A stretch of 64,000 nt of DNA from Bacteroidaceae bacterium (GTDB taxonomy: Bacteria > Bacteroidota > Bacteroidia > Bacteroidales > Bacteroidaceae). A program made the position numbers and the translations under genes. The notes beneath the pieces are model-generated. The model was not told where the DNA came from. It saw only the letters and a list, made by a program, of their open reading frames with translations, and did no database searches. The stretch's first letter is position 1. The number at the start of each line of letters is the position of its first letter. Below, piece after piece: positions 54,201-61,560 of the stretch. Location of the stretch: positions 7,511 through 71,510 of the forward strand of contig JAFZSA010000010.1 of assembly GCA_017619585.1 (NCBI GenBank). The letters run 5' to 3'.

Positions 54201-56554
54201 CCGAAGACTGTGGTAATATCGTCATAGAAGGGGGCGTCATAAAGGCTTATTCCTTTAGCGCACATTATATCATGCACCAAGGAGCACCTTATAGAGTTAC
54301 GGCAACAGGGCGCGGAGCGGCCATCGGAACAGGGCCCATGGGTATGTGTGGAGATATCAGTATCACAGGCGGCACTGTCTATGCCGTTTCCTTCCATGAT
54401 GCTGCTGCCATTGGCGGAGGAAGTGGAAGTCGTTGCGGTAACATCACAATCGGCAACAGAGGGGTCAGGATTGAGGCTACGGTCGTGGTAGATAACAGTT
54501 CACGCAACACTGTCGGAAGTGGACCCGATTACTATACGATAACCAGTGCCTGTGGCACCTTGACTATTGGCGATGTACAGACGGACTACATCACAGAGAG
54601 TCCCTGGATCTATGCCCCTGTCGACAACAGCCTTACCTATACAATCAGCTTTATAGCCAATGGCAGTAGCGGCTCTATGAATAATCAGGACTTTGTATAT
54701 AACGTACCACAGGCTCTCAATGCCTGCACTTTCACCCGAACAGGCTACCACTTCACAGGCTGGAACACCAAGGCGGACGGCAGTGGTATCAGCTATACTG
54801 ACGGGCAAGAGATTTACAATATGACCAGCCCCTCAGAAATTGCAACGCTATATGCACAGTGGGAACCAGATAACTACAGCATCACATACGTCAATGCCGT
54901 AAACGGTACTGACAATATCGTCAACACTAACCCCACCAGCTATACATACATAACCAGCACCATCAATTTGGTTCCACCAACTTATTTTGGCTATGAATTC
55001 GTTGGCTGGACGTGGGAAGGTCAGACTACTCCCACCAAATCGGCTACCATTCCTCAAGGCTCTACCGGCAACAAGACATTTACAGCACACTGGACACGGG
55101 CAACAACGCTAGAATTAACGCTGGATATCAGTGGTTATACAATGGTTGATGGCCAAAGCATCACAGGAAGCGGCGGTGCCAACACCCACATTACCATTGC
55201 CGACGGTGCCACAGTAACGCTGAACGGTGTAAACATCACGACAATTACGGATGACAGTAATCATCGCTGGGCAGGCATCACCTGTCTGGGCTCCGCAACC
55301 ATCATTTTAGCCGACGGTACCACAAATTATGTAATGGGCGCATGCTATAATCCGGGTATTTTCATTGGAAATGGCCATACACTTACCATCAAGGGTAATG
55401 GCACGCTCAATGCCACAGGCGACAGCTACGCGGTTGCCCCGGGTATTGGCGGTAATTCTACCACCCCCAATGGCAATATCGTCATCGAGGGCGGCACCAT
55501 CATAGCCACGGGTGCCGGCTATGCTCCGGGTATAGGAAATATATCGAAAAGTTGTGGAGGTGACATCACCATCAAGGGCGGTACAATTACGGCTGTTGGA
55601 GTATTCTACGCAGCGGGTATTGGTAGCGGTCATAATAGTAATTGCGGAAATATTACCATCACCGAAGGCGTCACCAGTGTTACTGCCTCCAAGGGGGGAT
55701 GGGATTCACCTGCTAGCATCGGTGCGGGTTACGGAGGCACCAGCGGCACCATCAACATCAGCAGCGCACTCACCAGTGTCGTCAGCGGCATCACGCAAAG
55801 CTTGTTCCATCAACTCACACTTGCAGACAATGCCGACAACACAGCGGCTATCAACGCCAAGAACGGAAGAACCTGTAAGACCGTGACGCTCAGCGGTCGC
55901 ACGCTCTATAAGGACGGCGCATGGAACACGCTGTGCCTACCCTTTGCTGTCAGCACCACCAGCGGACCATTGGCTGGCGACGGCGTGACAGCCATGACGC
56001 TGAACACAGCTACGAGTGGACTGAGCGGCTCAACGCTTACGTTGAATTTCGATGCAGCCCCAGCAACTATCCCTGCCGGTACACCGTTCATCATCAAGTG
56101 GGAAAACACGGGCGACACCATTATCAACCCCGTATTCGAGGGCGTCACCATCAACAACGCCACCACCGCCAACTCTCAGGCCTTCACGGGTGGCAGCTTC
56201 ACGGGAAGCTTCAGTCCCGTCAGCTTCACCGCTAACGACAAGAGTGTACTCTTCCTGGGTGCAGAGAATAAACTGTACTACCCCAGCGCCGACATGGATA
56301 TCAATTCCTGCCGCGCCTACTTCCAATTAACTACCCCTTCCGCTGTCAAGGAGTTCAAACTGAACTTTGACAGCGAAGAAGACGAAGCCGACGGAATCAG
56401 TTCAATTCAAAATTCAAATTTCAAAATTCAAGATGATGAGGGGGTTATTTACGACCTCGCCGGACGCAAAGTGAGTTCAAAATTCAAAATTCAAAATTCA
56501 AAAATGCCTAAGGGCCTGTATATAAAGAACGGACATAAAATTATGTTCAAGTAA
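51275..56554 (+). CDS. Giant multidomain surface protein with MABP-like modules, four tandem repeats and beta-helices
   Basis: 1759 residues from the ATG at 51275 (a GTG at 51242 is less likely). After the signal (ILLLMLCTIATAQA), two modules of about 180 residues (YITDVMLIGAPTESELNS ... WKIINYDLNKGVPWGSGDGI; YFITDVMVLGAWSKDD ... WTVIDYDLNKGVP) resemble beta-prism MABP domains. Four tandem repeats of about 112 residues follow, each with GWAYDPD (starts near 52523, 52858, 53195, 53531). Then a right-handed beta-helix-like domain (53810-54600), a Listeria-Bacteroides repeat region (GYHFTGWNTKADGSG), and a second beta-helix (55120-55860). The sorting tail (VIYDLAGRKV ... MPKGLYIKNGHKIMF) is interrupted by AATTCAAAATTC-encoded stretches. 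No peptide gene follows. Confidence 0.85.
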   Translation: MKRRIHMLQSNFMRAAILLLMLCTIATAQAVEYITDVMLIGAPTESELNSLKNTYSTQGWKIINYDLNKGVPWGSGDGILLLYKSEESPDGCNHNYITDFYIQNRGAANTTNTLNYDGRTYNLVPYDGSSHFKEQKGDLNSGTGANTDAIHLYYTRQAFPDNRAVTYINLNDTKKGAIGKEGGDTGYDLNSGCSKLTDQAVYFHFYAHPAAEPDYFITDVMVLGAWSKDDIDGLKYIYEQEGWTVIDYDLNKGVPSSVAPWVYLIYKKAHINEATDGYITDLFLDGYMGIAIRHNGIRYDVAPFDGDQEFKSNSQFKGNLNAGISGYSGGENIYVFYTRHRFLTDGNAINNIFVDDNPNGAFMDLDLNKKSGYCDSRIASAEPIYMHVSTASTWKHFPPVSNLDGYESKDGGIHVWGWAYDPDEPTLSSTVRVEVYRSDETVYKTETVSTNVQRDDVNNAKSIIGKHGFDATVSIEKAGTYTMKIYACDLTGDNDVQMGQTKTVKVDGSKPQSSLDLVETTETGIRVKGWAYDPDESSESVPVRIEVKRINGSAYKTVNLTANIQNDDVNNAYGITGNHGFDTTVPIEDAGTYTASIFAGDLTDDGDAQVGSTATLTFIGNSPVSYLDAFVAQEKGFQMQGWAYDPDSPAESVPIRVEVICADGTTYKTETVSANILRTDVNTAKGITGNHGFNATISVPKSGGYTIKIFACDLTKNADSQISSNQTLKVVGSKPKSSLDVCGSSDGGIRIKGWAYDPDEPGEKIPIRVEIKHADGSEYLKVNLTTDDVRDDVNSTNGIAGSHGFSAFIPVAAGTYKVSVFACDLTDDGDVQVGSTTTLTCTGFIVLTEESGEVTLVDGNVVTGTGGEYTRIVIADGATVTLRDINITSPYSTGKKVYEDDATWVTNEEHPWSGITCLGNATIILADGANNFVQGGGTRYSGIQPGPPGTTLTIRGNGTLEARGWTDGAGIGTTSAEDCGNIVIEGGVIKAYSFSAHYIMHQGAPYRVTATGRGAAIGTGPMGMCGDISITGGTVYAVSFHDAAAIGGGSGSRCGNITIGNRGVRIEATVVVDNSSRNTVGSGPDYYTITSACGTLTIGDVQTDYITESPWIYAPVDNSLTYTISFIANGSSGSMNNQDFVYNVPQALNACTFTRTGYHFTGWNTKADGSGISYTDGQEIYNMTSPSEIATLYAQWEPDNYSITYVNAVNGTDNIVNTNPTSYTYITSTINLVPPTYFGYEFVGWTWEGQTTPTKSATIPQGSTGNKTFTAHWTRATTLELTLDISGYTMVDGQSITGSGGANTHITIADGATVTLNGVNITTITDDSNHRWAGITCLGSATIILADGTTNYVMGACYNPGIFIGNGHTLTIKGNGTLNATGDSYAVAPGIGGNSTTPNGNIVIEGGTIIATGAGYAPGIGNISKSCGGDITIKGGTITAVGVFYAAGIGSGHNSNCGNITITEGVTSVTASKGGWDSPASIGAGYGGTSGTINISSALTSVVSGITQSLFHQLTLADNADNTAAINAKNGRTCKTVTLSGRTLYKDGAWNTLCLPFAVSTTSGPLAGDGVTAMTLNTATSGLSGSTLTLNFDAAPATIPAGTPFIIKWENTGDTIINPVFEGVTINNATTANSQAFTGGSFTGSFSPVSFTANDKSVLFLGAENKLYYPSADMDINSCRAYFQLTTPSAVKEFKLNFDSEEDEADGISSIQNSNFKIQDDEGVIYDLAGRKVSSKFKIQNSKMPKGLYIKNGHKIMFK

Positions 56555-56577
56555 AAAGGATAAAACATTATAAACAC

Positions 56578-56624
56578 AAAAGGTGGCTTGTCAACTATTA
56601 CTGATGACAAACCACCTTTTTTTG
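56578..56624 (+). terminator. Terminator of the giant surface protein gene
   Basis: AAAAGGTGGCTTGTCA / TGACAAACCACCTTTT (56578-56620) followed by TTTG. Confidence 0.9.
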
Positions 56625-56630
56625 TTTACC

Positions 56631-56689
56631 CTACCCCATGCAATTGGTTACTCCCAAGCTGGTTGCAATAGCTGTCAGGATAGCAATAA
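56631..56689 (-). pseudogene. Truncated smalltalk micro-protein remnant
   Basis: The minus strand encodes AILTAIATSLGVTNCMG and stop, identical except for one residue to the end of the smalltalk protein at 58722. The 59 bases are almost identical to 58722-58780. The N-terminal MKKETWKFIVQT is lost, there is no start codon, and the sequence is cut off where the defence-gene promoter begins. Likely the scar of an insertion or recombination. Confidence 0.75.
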
Positions 56690-56705
56690 TCAAAAAATAA
56701 TTCAA

Positions 56706-56798
56706 CTGACGCAAAAATATTTGCACGAGTTATTGTTATTTCATATCTTTGTGGCAGATTTAGCCGTCACTGACGCAAAAATTTTTGCATGAGTTATG
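56706..56798 (+). promoter_or_regulatory. Promoter framed by two operator-like direct repeats
   Basis: Direct repeats CTGACGCAAAAATATTTGCA (56706-56725, continuing CGAGTTAT) and CTGACGCAAAAATTTTTGCA (56770-56789, continuing TGAGTTATG) are 64 bases apart. Each holds a palindrome (GCAAAAATTTTTGC is perfect in the second). The -33 TTTG (56720-56723) lies inside repeat 1, the -7 TATCTTTG (56744-56751) between, and repeat 2 ends in the ATG of the ATPase gene. A repressor binding both would block the promoter and the ribosome site; no regulator gene is adjacent. Confidence 0.8.
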
Positions 56799-58019
56799 AT
56801 TATAGACAGTCTTATTATCAAAGGATTTTCCAATATTGAGCATATATGTTTGGATATTGGAGAGATAAACGCTCTTATTGCGCCTAACGGATATGGCAAG
56901 AGCAATGTTCTAAATGCTATCAGTTTTGGTTTGATGTATCTGAATGCTAATGAAGAAACAAAAGATCAGATGCTGCGAAGCCGCTTTCTCCCTATTAATG
57001 TCTCAATCACGGAAAAGAAGTTCCACTTTGAGATTCTTGGCCGCATACAGCGTGAGGAACGTACAGAGCTTGTACAGTATGGCTATGAATGCCAGTGGGC
57101 AGAAGGTGCAATCCCTGGCCATGTGCTTTCGGAGTGGCTAAAGATTAAGACGGAAGGGGAGCAACGCTATCGACAAATGATAAACAGGCAGGACGGCTAC
57201 TACTCTATGATTGTACCGTCGGCTATGGGGCGCTGCAACAAACCCTTTGCCGCCACCCCTAAACAACTATCCCTGCCCCTGATAGCCAACGGCGGAATGT
57301 TCCTGTCGGACTTAGCAAAAGAGATATGTAGCATTAATATCCCGAACCTGCACACCTTGGATAATCCCGAATCATACTTCTCAATAGAGGGTGGTAGCGG
57401 AATCGCCATGCTCGGTGGCATGACTCTAAGTGAATACATCTATCAGATGAAGGAAACAGATGCTGATAGCTTCAGCATATTATCAGATGGTATTAAGCAA
57501 CTGATTTCTGGAGTTGTGTCATTCGAACCAGATGAAATAACATTGAGTGACGGACGCAGCAAAGTATATGATATAAGAGTACAGGAGGAATTTAATTCAC
57601 AACCCACTAGTATTCGGCTACTATCAAGTGGTAGTAAACGTATGATTTTCTTATTCACATTGTGCATGGCTGCACAGAAGCAGAACATACCAATGATTAT
57701 GGTCGAGGAACCCGAAAACTCCGTTCATCCAAAGCTGATGGAGGATCTTCTTCTTACCATACAAGCTTACGCGTCAAATACCAAGATACTGATGACGAGC
57801 CACTCTCCTTATCTGATGCGATACATGCAGCCAGAGCAAATGTATTTCGGGCTTCCCAAACATGACGGACTTGCTCATTTTGCGAAAGTTAATCCGTCTA
57901 AACTGAAATATCTGTACAAATATGCTGGTGACATGGAACTGACCTTTGGCGAGTTCATGTTTGACTTCATGCTCGACATGGAGAATGACAGCGAGAAGCT
58001 AACATCTTTCTTCAAATAA
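56796..58019 (+). CDS. ABC-type AAA ATPase of a putative defence module
   Basis: 407 residues. Walker A APNGYGKS (29-36), ABC signature-like LLSSGSKR, Walker B IPMIMVEEPENSVHP (Glu304, Glu305; EE instead of DE) and switch MTSHSPYLMRYM. It matches the AAA_21/OLD-like ATPases that partner nucleases or TOPRIM proteins in abortive infection systems. The companion gene follows after 9 bases. The defence role is inferred from architecture and pairing only. Confidence 0.82.
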   Translation: MIIDSLIIKGFSNIEHICLDIGEINALIAPNGYGKSNVLNAISFGLMYLNANEETKDQMLRSRFLPINVSITEKKFHFEILGRIQREERTELVQYGYECQWAEGAIPGHVLSEWLKIKTEGEQRYRQMINRQDGYYSMIVPSAMGRCNKPFAATPKQLSLPLIANGGMFLSDLAKEICSINIPNLHTLDNPESYFSIEGGSGIAMLGGMTLSEYIYQMKETDADSFSILSDGIKQLISGVVSFEPDEITLSDGRSKVYDIRVQEEFNSQPTSIRLLSSGSKRMIFLFTLCMAAQKQNIPMIMVEEPENSVHPKLMEDLLLTIQAYASNTKILMTSHSPYLMRYMQPEQMYFGLPKHDGLAHFAKVNPSKLKYLYKYAGDMELTFGEFMFDFMLDMENDSEKLTSFFK

Positions 58020-58028
58020 GACATTGCG

Positions 58029-58646
58029 ATGGTGAAAAAGAAACAGATGAACCCTTCGCATGTGTTGATATTTGTAGAAGGAGATACCGATGAGGTGTTC
58101 TTCAAATCCCTCATTGATTATTATGCATCCGTTAGCAGCAATAAGTTGTTACCTTATGATGTATGTAACCTAAAGGGGGTAACAAGATATTCCAGCAAAC
58201 TATTGGCAAAGTTGAAAAACGAATACTTGCCAACAGCCAAAACAGGTAGTTACAGTATTAAAACGGTCTGTTGTTCATACGATACTGATGTTTTCGAGGT
58301 CAAGCAACCGCAAATAGTAAAATGGGATGCAATAGACAAAAGTGTTAAGCGTATGGGTATTGATGAATTTATACGCGTAGGTGTCAAAAGTTCTATAGAA
58401 GACTGGATTCTCGATGACGTGCATGGTATCTGTAAATTCCTTCAATTGAAGCAAGTTCCTTCATCGATGAAGGGGATAAATGGGTATCAGAAATTGCTGG
58501 ATTTGTATAATAAGGGTCGTAAAACCTATAAGAAGGGATATGAGACCGAGGAACTCATCAATGCGCTTGATATGAGTGCCATCCGCAAAAAACGGCAAGA
58601 TGTGCTTACACCTCTGGAAGAAGCATTAGGAGTAGTTATGCCATAG
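58029..58646 (+). CDS. TOPRIM/RloB-like effector partner of the ATPase
   Basis: 205 residues. The N-terminal VLIFVEGDTDEVFFKSLID puts Glu17 in the first TOPRIM position; the acidic pair Asp85 and Asp87 lies in CCSYDTDVFE. The remainder is helical (DEFIRVGVKSSIEDWILDDV ... YKKGYETEELINALDMSAIR). Such small proteins accompany AAA ATPases in RloAB, AbiL and PARIS-like systems. Active-site acids are present, so nuclease activity is plausible. It is translated right after the ATPase from one message. Confidence 0.75.
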   Translation: MVKKKQMNPSHVLIFVEGDTDEVFFKSLIDYYASVSSNKLLPYDVCNLKGVTRYSSKLLAKLKNEYLPTAKTGSYSIKTVCCSYDTDVFEVKQPQIVKWDAIDKSVKRMGIDEFIRVGVKSSIEDWILDDVHGICKFLQLKQVPSSMKGINGYQKLLDLYNKGRKTYKKGYETEELINALDMSAIRKKRQDVLTPLEEALGVVMP

Positions 58647-58663
58647 CAACCGAAGCCATACAA

Positions 58664-58697
58664 CCAAAAAAACCTGCCATCTTTTGATAGCAGGTTT
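58664..58697 (-). terminator. Terminator of the smalltalk cassette
   Basis: AACCTGC (58671-58677) / GCAGGTT (58690-58696); on the minus strand followed by TTTTTTTGG. It also lies just after the TOPRIM gene on the plus strand, but the T-tract serves the minus strand. Confidence 0.8.
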
Positions 58698-58721
58698 AGA
58701 CATTTAATCTTCAAGCATTAA

Positions 58722-58817
58722 CTACCCCATGCAGCTGGTTACTCCCAAGCTGGTTGCAATAGCTGTCAGGATAGCAATAACTGTCTGAACAATAAATTTC
58801 CAAGTTTCTTTTTTCAT
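58722..58817 (-). CDS. Smalltalk-type micro-protein (31 residues)
   Basis: MKKETWKFIVQTVIAILTAI continues to ATSLGVTSCMG: a single hydrophobic helix with a Cys near the end, matching the Bacteroidetes smalltalk proteins, usually found beside an HU-type DNA-binding gene and a cell-wall amidase. Here it is the last gene of a minus-strand group with the P5-like lysin and the 350-residue protein, and a terminator follows. Function unknown; membrane insertion is predicted. Confidence 0.88.
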   Translation of the reverse strand: MKKETWKFIVQTVIAILTAIATSLGVTSCMG

Positions 58818-59364
58818 CTTTCTTTTCTTTTAAACGTAAATGATAATTTTTATTCTCACACAGATCTCACAGATCTAAATCTCACGCAGAAAGCGCAGAT
58901 ATTCGCAGAAATATTGCTTGCGTCTGATGCAATGTCTCTCTGGCGAGAGCCTTTGATGTATTATTTCCTATATGGGCTTATAAAAACGAGCTTTTAACGC
59001 CCATTCAGCAAATAACCCATCACCCCATCCATAATGGGGTTAGCATCAAACACAATCAATTGAAATTATATCTTCCTCCTATTTGTAATGCTAAGTTCTA
59101 GAGTTTAAAGCCTAGAGTCTGGCATCTATGAAAGGGGAGATTTGTTTTTAAGGTATGGTGAAGTCATGACAATGACTGGTGTTGGGAATTAGGCTTGGAC
59201 GTTAAAAGCTGGCTTTTATAAGTACAAGCATAAAGCACAGCACACAAGGGATTACGGAGTAATACTGTCCATCCCTTAAAAACATGCGGGCGGAAAGATC
59301 TCTGCGAATATCTGCGATATCTGCGTGAGATTTAAATCCTAACCTAATTTCCCCCTAAAGGGGG
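58818..59364. mobile_element. Terminal-inverted-repeat element with nested inverted repeats
   Basis: Outer arms 58879-58908 (starts ATCTCACGCAGAAAGCGCAG) and 59302-59331 are complementary at nearly all of 30 positions, the same termini as element 46634-47203. Inner arms 58977-58999 and 59201-59223 (CTTATAAAAACGAGCTTT and its complement) pair at 21 of 23. The core contains no open frame. A GC-rich palindrome (59346-59372) overlaps the end of the P5-like gene. No gene is seen in this 547-base gap. Confidence 0.7.
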
Positions 59365-59787
59365 TTAGGGGGTCTTTCTGTACAGCAGAAAGGCTTTGGC
59401 AATTGTTTCATCATCGATGTCCACACCGCACTCCATGCGGGCCATGGCCTTCACCAGACGGGGCCAGTCTTTCTCAGTCAGGCGCTGGTTGCCCCCGAAG
59501 CCGGTGAGCTGGCAGACATGGCGGATGTAGGAGGCAGTGTCGTTCTCCGTGGGCGGTGCCCACCTATTGATGATATCCCTGACGCAGCACAGCCTGTACT
59601 TATTGGCATAGGTGCGCAGCAGACAAAAAGCAGCACGCAGGCCCCACTCCATAGAAGAAAACTTACAAAAGCACTCCCCTCGGGGAGCAGGGAGGGGGCT
59701 TTCTCCTTTCCATAATGTTTTGCTTCGTCTAATGTTTAGCGGATTGTTGTTTCTTATACCTAATGGCTGTTTAAATTCATAATTCAT
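59365..59787 (-). CDS. P5-like (phage-type) peptidoglycan-lytic protein
   Basis: 140 residues. GIRNNNPLNIRRSK, SMEWGLRAAFCLLRTYANKY, INRWAPPTENDTASYIRHVC match the structural protein P5/lytic transglycosylase-like proteins widespread in Bacteroidetes, related to phage muralytic enzymes. The segment WKGESPLPAPRGECFCKF is unusual: ESPLPAPRGE is encoded by a GC-rich dispersed repeat inserted in frame. The start MNYEFKQP comes from an ATGAATTATGAATT repeat (59776-59810). Together with the smalltalk and 350-residue genes it forms a cassette. Confidence 0.82.
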   Translation of the reverse strand: MNYEFKQPLGIRNNNPLNIRRSKTLWKGESPLPAPRGECFCKFSSMEWGLRAAFCLLRTYANKYRLCCVRDIINRWAPPTENDTASYIRHVCQLTGFGGNQRLTEKDWPRLVKAMARMECGVDIDDETIAKAFLLYRKTP

Positions 59788-59824
59788 AATTCATAGTTCA
59801 TAATTCATAGCTTCTTGTAATTTT

Positions 59825-60365
59825 CAAAAAAACCGGGAAAACCCCTTGTCTGGGCTGCATGCTCTGTGAGCATTTATCTATAGGCATTAGCCAAAGCCCT
59901 GTTTAAACCAACTTAACCATGTCTTTACCTAACACCCATAGATAGCCTTCGGCTTAGCAGCACAGCCAAGAAAAACCCCGCCCTTCGGGCTGGAAAAACA
60001 TTTCCCCAATAGGGGAAAAGGTTAGCGGTTAAGGGTTAGCGGTTAGCGAAAGACCCCAGTCGCCCTTTAGGGGAATAAAGTTATCGTTGACGTTTGCGTT
60101 TACGTATAAACAAAAGGTTTTCGAGCGAAGCGGGGTTTTTCGGTTCCCGAAAAACATGATGCACCTCAGCAAAGTTCAAACAAGTTTGACTCTGCGTTCG
60201 GTTTTCAATGTTTTTCTTTTTGAAAGCTTTGATATCTGAAAGATATGTTATGGTATTGGCAGGGAGATGGTGGAAGCCTGCTTACAGCCAGATTCTTGAC
60301 AATGGCAGAACAAAGGCACAAAGTGCCAAAGCTTTCAAAAAGGGCATTCCGGGTTTTTGTTAAAA
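59825..60365 (+). repeat. Two-hairpin composite element, copy C (divergent hairpin 1)
   Basis: Hairpin 1 arms CTTGTCTGGGCTGC (59845-59858) and GCAGCACAGCCAAG (59957-59970) pair at 12 of 14, and ATCTATAGG pairs with CCCATAGAT inside, although the sequence differs from copies A, B and D. Hairpin 2 arms CTTTTTGAAAGCTTTG (60216-60231) and CAAAGCTTTCAAAAAG (60327-60342) are a perfect 16-bp match. An extra palindrome-rich block (60125-60200) is unique to this copy. No gene in this 656-base gap. Confidence 0.82.
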
Positions 60366-60443
60366 ACTTCTGCGATTTGACCTACGGTCTTCTACGTGAG
60401 ATTCCAAATATTTTTAAGCCAGGCATTGAGCCCGGCTCAAAAA

Positions 60444-61496
60444 TCAGTTCTGTCCGCTACCACCGCCTGTGTTACCACCGCCGTTGTTACCGGTGTTACC
60501 ACCCTCCCCCTCGGGGGAGTCAGGAGAGGGGTTGTTGCCACCACCGCTGCCACTGCCACCAGGGTTTTCGTTTACGTTATCGTTTGCGTTGTTCTCTGGG
60601 TTGGGGGTAGGCTTTTGGTTGGTGGTAGCTGCACCATTCAGGAATCGTTCCTGGCCGATGGGGTATGTGGCAATGGCCTCTGCAAAGCCTGGGGTGGCAT
60701 CCGTGACGTCAAACTGAGCCTTGCTGCGCAGCCAGTTGCTGTTTACCTTGCGTGAAGTGATGGCAGTCATGTAAGTCCGCTCTGCACTGGCGTCTGTGGC
60801 AAAGTCCGCCACCATGCGTACCGTCAGCTTCAGCTTGTTGGCCGTGAAGGTGGGCGTTGCTGTTACCGCATCGCCTGTTACTGCAACGGTGAAGGACTCC
60901 AGTACGCTGGCACCGCTTATGTATGTGAAGCGGACGGCTCCGAAGCCGTAGCTGCCGTCGACCTTGGGATACATCAGTGCCACGGTGCACATATCGCCGA
61001 AGTTCTTACAGCCCATAGCTTCCGCCACTTCTGCAACGGTTCCGCCGTCGGTGAGGACCAGTGTCATGGTCACCTTCTTGCCAGAGGCGTCAACGCTGTC
61101 GATACAGGCATCTACCAGCGCTTCGGGCAGTGAGCCGTCCGAGATGACGTAGCTGCCGGGAACCAGACCTGGCTGCTGGTATTTGTTGAAGCCGAAAAAT
61201 CCGTTGTTGTACTCCCTGCTAATCTGAATCTGTTTCAAATTATTGGACATGAATTCACGGAAGCACTGCATGCCGGCAGTTCTACCCTCGAATGAATGGT
61301 CGCAGATGGTCCTCATTGCCGAATAAGCCGACCCGATGGTTGCGACCATGCAACGCTGAACCATCTGTGCATAGGTGCGGGGATTCTTGCCGCCCTCTAC
61401 ACGGTCCTTTGTAATTTGTTTACCATCAAGCACACTGTAGGTGTGGGACTTGGTGCTGCCTTTGCGCAGCCCGTAATAGCCACTTGATATAGCCAT
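60444..61496 (-). CDS. 350-residue cassette protein with repeat-built tail, unknown function
   Basis: N-terminal GYYGLRKGSTKSHTYSVLDG, NPRTYAQMVQRCMVATIGSA resembles phage-type structural or DUF6266-like proteins; then beta-rich regions (VTMTLVLTDGGTVAEVAEAM, KLTVRMVADFATDASAERTY). There is no signal peptide. The last 60 residues (TTNQKPTPNPENNANDNVNE, then GGSGSGGGNNPSPDSPEGEG) are low-complexity: NNANDNVNENP is encoded by an ACGTAAACG minisatellite and NNPSPDSPEGEG by a GC-rich dispersed repeat. First gene of the smalltalk cassette, replacing the usual HU-type gene. Homology is not certain. Confidence 0.7.
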   Translation of the reverse strand: MAISSGYYGLRKGSTKSHTYSVLDGKQITKDRVEGGKNPRTYAQMVQRCMVATIGSAYSAMRTICDHSFEGRTAGMQCFREFMSNNLKQIQISREYNNGFFGFNKYQQPGLVPGSYVISDGSLPEALVDACIDSVDASGKKVTMTLVLTDGGTVAEVAEAMGCKNFGDMCTVALMYPKVDGSYGFGAVRFTYISGASVLESFTVAVTGDAVTATPTFTANKLKLTVRMVADFATDASAERTYMTAITSRKVNSNWLRSKAQFDVTDATPGFAEAIATYPIGQERFLNGAATTNQKPTPNPENNANDNVNENPGGSGSGGGNNPSPDSPEGEGGNTGNNGGGNTGGGSGQN

Positions 61497-61560
61497 AATT
61501 TTAGGGCCAATGTTGTAAAGACGTACTCAGCAGTGAAGCAAACCTTCGTGGTTGTTCTTG

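Noticed and set aside
53777..54397. 206-residue minus-strand frame inside the giant surface gene
   Set aside because: Overlaps a beta-helix domain with clear coding periodicity on the plus strand.
60245..60755. Plus-strand frames near the end of the 350-residue gene
   Set aside because: They fall over the composite repeat and the antisense of a low-complexity tail.
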